Shown: piece after piece, positions 31,178-33,365 of the stretch | Numbering within the stretch: position 1 is the first letter of the stretch | Layout: each line of letters begins with the position of its first letter | Assembly (NCBI GenBank): GCA_016935955.1 | Contig: JAFGPY010000101.1 | Coordinates: 1 to 33,365, forward strand | Length of the DNA stretch: 33,365 nt | Source: Planctomycetota bacterium | GTDB taxonomy: Bacteria; Planctomycetota; Phycisphaerae; FEN-1346; JAACEH01 | Direction of reading: 5' to 3' | Position numbers and translations under genes: made by a program | Notes under the pieces: generated by a model | The model's database searches: none | What the model saw: only the letters and a program-made list of their open reading frames with translations | What the model was told of the DNA's origin: nothing

Positions 31178-32854
31178 ATGAGGGAGGAACTGGCAAGAAC
31201 ACGGAGGTTCGCTGCTGTCGGAGGGGCGCTGCTCGCTGCCGCAATGCTGATCGTTTGTCTGGGCTCGGGTCCCGTTGCGGCCTGTGAGGGTGGAGGCGGT
31301 CACGGCGGCGGTTCGTGCGGCGGAGGCGGCTGGGGTGGGTGGGGCGGTTGGGGTGGCTGGGGTGGGTGCTGCCCCTGCGACGGAGGCCTCACCGAATGGC
31401 TGGCCGACTATGACGACTGGTTCGTTGCCGAGAACTGGAACAACGGTGTCCCCAATTTCCGCAAGACGGCTCGCATCGACAACTGGGGCACGGCCAATAT
31501 CGAGACGTCCTGGGGCACGGCCGATGAACTGCAACTCGGTTACGCCGAGTTCTCGGGCGGCACGTTGATGATTGGTCCCGACGGCAATCTGGCGGTTACC
31601 GGCGACGAGTTGTTGGGCGTCACGGGCGACGGCACCATCATCCAACTCGGCGGCGAGAACCGCCTCTACTGCGGCGGGCTGTTGATGGGCCGCGACGAGA
31701 CGGCCTCCGGCACCTACGCCCTGGAAGACGGCGAGCTGTCGGCCTCCTGCGGCGAGACGATCGGCCAGGCCGGCGTCGGCTCGTTCTATCAGGCCGCCGG
31801 CTGCAACGCCATTTACGGCGGCGGCCTGGGCCTCGGGATCGAGGCCACGGGCGTGGGCTCCTACGCGATGGACGACGGGTACCTCTGCGTCGCCGGCTGC
31901 GAGACGATCGGCGACGACGGGCTGGGCTCGTTCTACCAGGCCGGCGGCACACACGCCGTCTGGTGGGGCGGCATCATGCTGGGCAAGGCCGTGGGCAGCC
32001 AGGGCGCCTACTCGCTGGAAGCCGGCGACCTGTGGGTTTGCGGCTCGGTCACCGTGGGCCGCGAGGGTCTGGCCTCCATCGACATTCTCGACGGCGAGAT
32101 GCTCGTGGGCGGCTGCCTGATCCTCGGCGACAAGGCCGACGGCAGCGGCACCGTCGCCCTGGACGGCGGCCTGCTGAACATAGGCGGCTGCGAGGTGATT
32201 GCTGACGAAGGCACGGGTATCTTCGCCCAGACCGGCGGCGTCCACGTGGTTCACCAAGCGCTGGTCGTCGGCGGTGCAGCCGATTCGTTCGCCATGGTCT
32301 CGCTGGCCGGCGGCGAGTTGATCGCCCGGCGCCTCTGCGTCGGCACGCAAGGCGGCATGGGCATGTTCGATATCTTCGATGCGGCCGCTTATGTCGAGGT
32401 GGACGACTGCCTGGTCTTCGGCGCCGACGCGTACCTGACCGCGGCCTACGGTTCCCAGATCGTCGTGACCGGCGGCTCCGTGGTCAACGAGTCGACCGAC
32501 GAGTATTCGCTGGCGGGCCTTGAGAATGTGGCTGTCGTCTTCGACGGCAACAGGCATTGCTGGGCTTGGAGCAGCTACGAGGTGGCCGGCGCCGACCTGG
32601 GCGACGACGCCATCGGGTTCCTCGACAACTTCGCACTCGACGCCCTGGTCGTCGGCGGAGCGGAGCCGGCCAAGGTGGTCCTGCGCGATTGCATCGACAA
32701 CGGCAACCGTTCGTCCTGCGAGGCCCTTTACGTTCACAACGTCATCGTCGGTCCGGGTAGCGTGCTGCACCTCGGCGGCCTGAACCTCTACTACGACGGC
32801 GTCCTGGACAATCAGGGCCAGATCATCGGCGGCGAAGTCACCCCGATTCCGTGA
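31178..32854 (+). CDS. Secreted Cys-rich beta-solenoid repeat protein with Gly-Trp-rich N-terminus
   Basis: A 558-residue exported protein of unknown function. ATG 31178 is selected by AAAGGAG seven bases upstream. A signal peptide covers about 1-36 (LLAAAMLIVCLGSGPVAA). Residues 37-70 form a Gly-rich segment with repeated GGWGGWGGWGGWGG and three nearby Cys (CCPC). A region with DNWGTANIETSWGTADEL, typical of autotransporter-like or planctomycete secreted proteins, comes next. Five tandem units of about 49 residues follow at 166-409, each with a pattern LGxxxxGxGxYxLxxGxLxxxGCExIGxxGxGxFxQxGGxxxV, most with one or two Cys. The C-terminus has no PEP-CTERM or other anchor. It is likely an extracellular beta-helix protein stabilised by disulfides or metal binding. 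Confidence 0.75.
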   Translation: MREELARTRRFAAVGGALLAAAMLIVCLGSGPVAACEGGGGHGGGSCGGGGWGGWGGWGGWGGCCPCDGGLTEWLADYDDWFVAENWNNGVPNFRKTARIDNWGTANIETSWGTADELQLGYAEFSGGTLMIGPDGNLAVTGDELLGVTGDGTIIQLGGENRLYCGGLLMGRDETASGTYALEDGELSASCGETIGQAGVGSFYQAAGCNAIYGGGLGLGIEATGVGSYAMDDGYLCVAGCETIGDDGLGSFYQAGGTHAVWWGGIMLGKAVGSQGAYSLEAGDLWVCGSVTVGREGLASIDILDGEMLVGGCLILGDKADGSGTVALDGGLLNIGGCEVIADEGTGIFAQTGGVHVVHQALVVGGAADSFAMVSLAGGELIARRLCVGTQGGMGMFDIFDAAAYVEVDDCLVFGADAYLTAAYGSQIVVTGGSVVNESTDEYSLAGLENVAVVFDGNRHCWAWSSYEVAGADLGDDAIGFLDNFALDALVVGGAEPAKVVLRDCIDNGNRSSCEALYVHNVIVGPGSVLHLGGLNLYYDGVLDNQGQIIGGEVTPIP

Positions 32855-32889
32855 GTCGCCTGCCCCGGCGATGAAGCAAGCGGACATCT

Positions 32890-32930
32890 CCGGCCGCCTC
32901 CGCCTGATCGCGGGAGCGGCCGGTTGTCTT
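32890..32930 (+). terminator. Intrinsic terminator of the repeat protein gene
   Basis: CCGGCCGC (32890-32897) pairs with GCGGCCGG (32916-32923), extended by inner pairs between CTCCGC and GCGGGAG with one bulge, and followed by TTGTCTTG. It lies 36 bases after the stop codon. Confidence 0.6.
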
Positions 32931-32997
32931 GCCGCACGCCTCATCATCTTCATACCGCACCGCACGACCTGCATGCACAGCCTTCCGCACACGACGC

Positions 32998-33017
32998 ATG
33001 CCTCGGTGGCGAGGCAT
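32998..33017. repeat. Perfect hairpin ATGCCTCG-GTGG-CGAGGCAT
   Basis: An 8-bp perfect stem with a 4-base loop in the spacer between the repeat protein and the partial gene at the end. No T-run follows, and no relation to the other repeat families was found. Confidence 0.4.
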
Positions 33018-33082
33018 AAGGCTTTGCCCGCCAATGGGATAACATACTATGTGCGTCAACATGTTTTATTTTTATTCTTTTC

Positions 33083-33111
33083 TTGACTAGCATGAATAAT
33101 GATCATACATT
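33083..33111 (+). promoter_or_regulatory. Sigma-70-like promoter for the partial gene at the window end
   Basis: TTGACT (33083-33088) and TACATT (33106-33111) are 17 bases apart, in an AT-rich island (33045-33112) that contrasts with the GC-rich surroundings. A T-rich run precedes it, like an UP element. The predicted start gives a leader of about 95 bases. Confidence 0.6.
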
Positions 33112-33212
33112 GCCAAGTGTGCGGTTGTGGTCAGTCCCATTGCAGCGGAACTATCTGGTTTCAGCATGGCAGCGTACGCCGGTGCATTAGTGTGACGTAT
33201 GGAGCCCATGAG

Positions 33213-33365
33213 ATGAGCGACAGACCTCAGCACCAATGGCGGGTTATTTCGTGTTGCCTTGTGCTGCTGACACTGGCAGGCAGTGTGCAGGCGGCCCAAG
33301 GGCACATCGTCGTTGACCCCAACAGCGAGATCTACGAGACTCAAGAAGCAGTGGACCTTGTGGCC
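33213..33365 (+). CDS. Secreted protein, 3' end beyond window
   Basis: The first 51 codons of a gene that runs in frame to the last base of the window. GGAG lies eight bases before ATG 33213. A signal peptide covers about residues 1-27: positive QHQWR, hydrophobic CCLVLLTLAGSVQA, then cleavage before AQG. The mature start reads HIVVDPNSEIYETQEAVDLV. That is compatible with a carbohydrate-active or autotransporter-like secreted protein, but it is too short to name. It has its own promoter and is separated from the upstream gene by a terminator. Confidence 0.7.
   Translation, partial: MSDRPQHQWRVISCCLVLLTLAGSVQAAQGHIVVDPNSEIYETQEAVDLVA

Noticed and set aside
31037..33034. A 665-codon minus-strand open frame opposite the repeat protein
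   Set aside because: Its apparent repeats mirror the plus-strand 147-base repeats. The plus strand has the signal peptide and AAAGGAG site.

Overview
The window looks like chromosomal DNA of a high-GC, Gram-negative, probably anaerobic or facultative member of the Planctomycetota, most likely Phycisphaerae-like. This is an inference from several signs: a PEP-CTERM secreted protein, a sialate O-acetylesterase, a chimeric type IV pilus/type II secretion operon, a short-form ThiC, a glycyl radical enzyme with its activase, and Shine-Dalgarno sites that are repeatedly AAAGGA(G). Gaps between genes are packed with short palindromic repeats. No tRNA, rRNA, transposase, integrase or CRISPR array was seen.

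Layout: (1) 261-3329, minus strand: a PEP-CTERM protein and a secreted SASA-type esterase. (2) 3330-6450: a repeat-rich accessory stretch around one unrecognised membrane protein whose base composition differs from its neighbours. (3) 6539-7738: hemW, preceded by three copies of a GTTA-type operator-like site. (4) 8103-19280: a cyclic-di-GMP-I (GEMM-I) riboswitch and a terminator-like hairpin, then an 11-gene plus-strand operon. It encodes PilM, PilN, PilO, a PilP/GspC-like protein, PilB/GspE, PilT, PilC/GspF, a GspI-like pseudopilin, two tandem paralogous PilX-like proteins with long repetitive ectodomains, and a GspJ-like pseudopilin. (5) 19471-24526: a thioesterase, a TlyA-like methyltransferase without its S4 domain, and a minus-strand run manA - rluB-like - thiC - tlpA-like. 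(6) 24764-26197: KDPG aldolase, repeats and a 60-residue zinc ribbon. (7) 26529-30740: a promoter and structured leader, then a glycyl radical enzyme, its activase and a secreted alpha/beta hydrolase. (8) 31178 to the end: a cysteine-rich repeat protein with a Gly-Trp-rich N-terminus and the start of another secreted protein.

How the parts work together: the most coherent system is the riboswitch-led pilus operon. Cytoplasmic PilM, inner-membrane PilN/O/P, the PilB extension motor, PilT retraction motor and PilC platform would assemble pseudopilins. The riboswitch suggests that cyclic-di-GMP sets expression of the whole operon. The secretin, prepilin peptidase and an obvious major pilin are not in the window. 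The glycyl radical enzyme and activase form a second coherent unit whose substrate cannot be named from sequence alone; its signature residues do not match the common diol dehydratase or choline lyase pattern.

The most unusual observations are the riboswitch/pilus pairing, the tandem PilX-like paralogs, the odd glycyl radical signature, and a dispersed three-arm palindromic repeat. Two copies of that repeat begin at the base directly after a stop codon.
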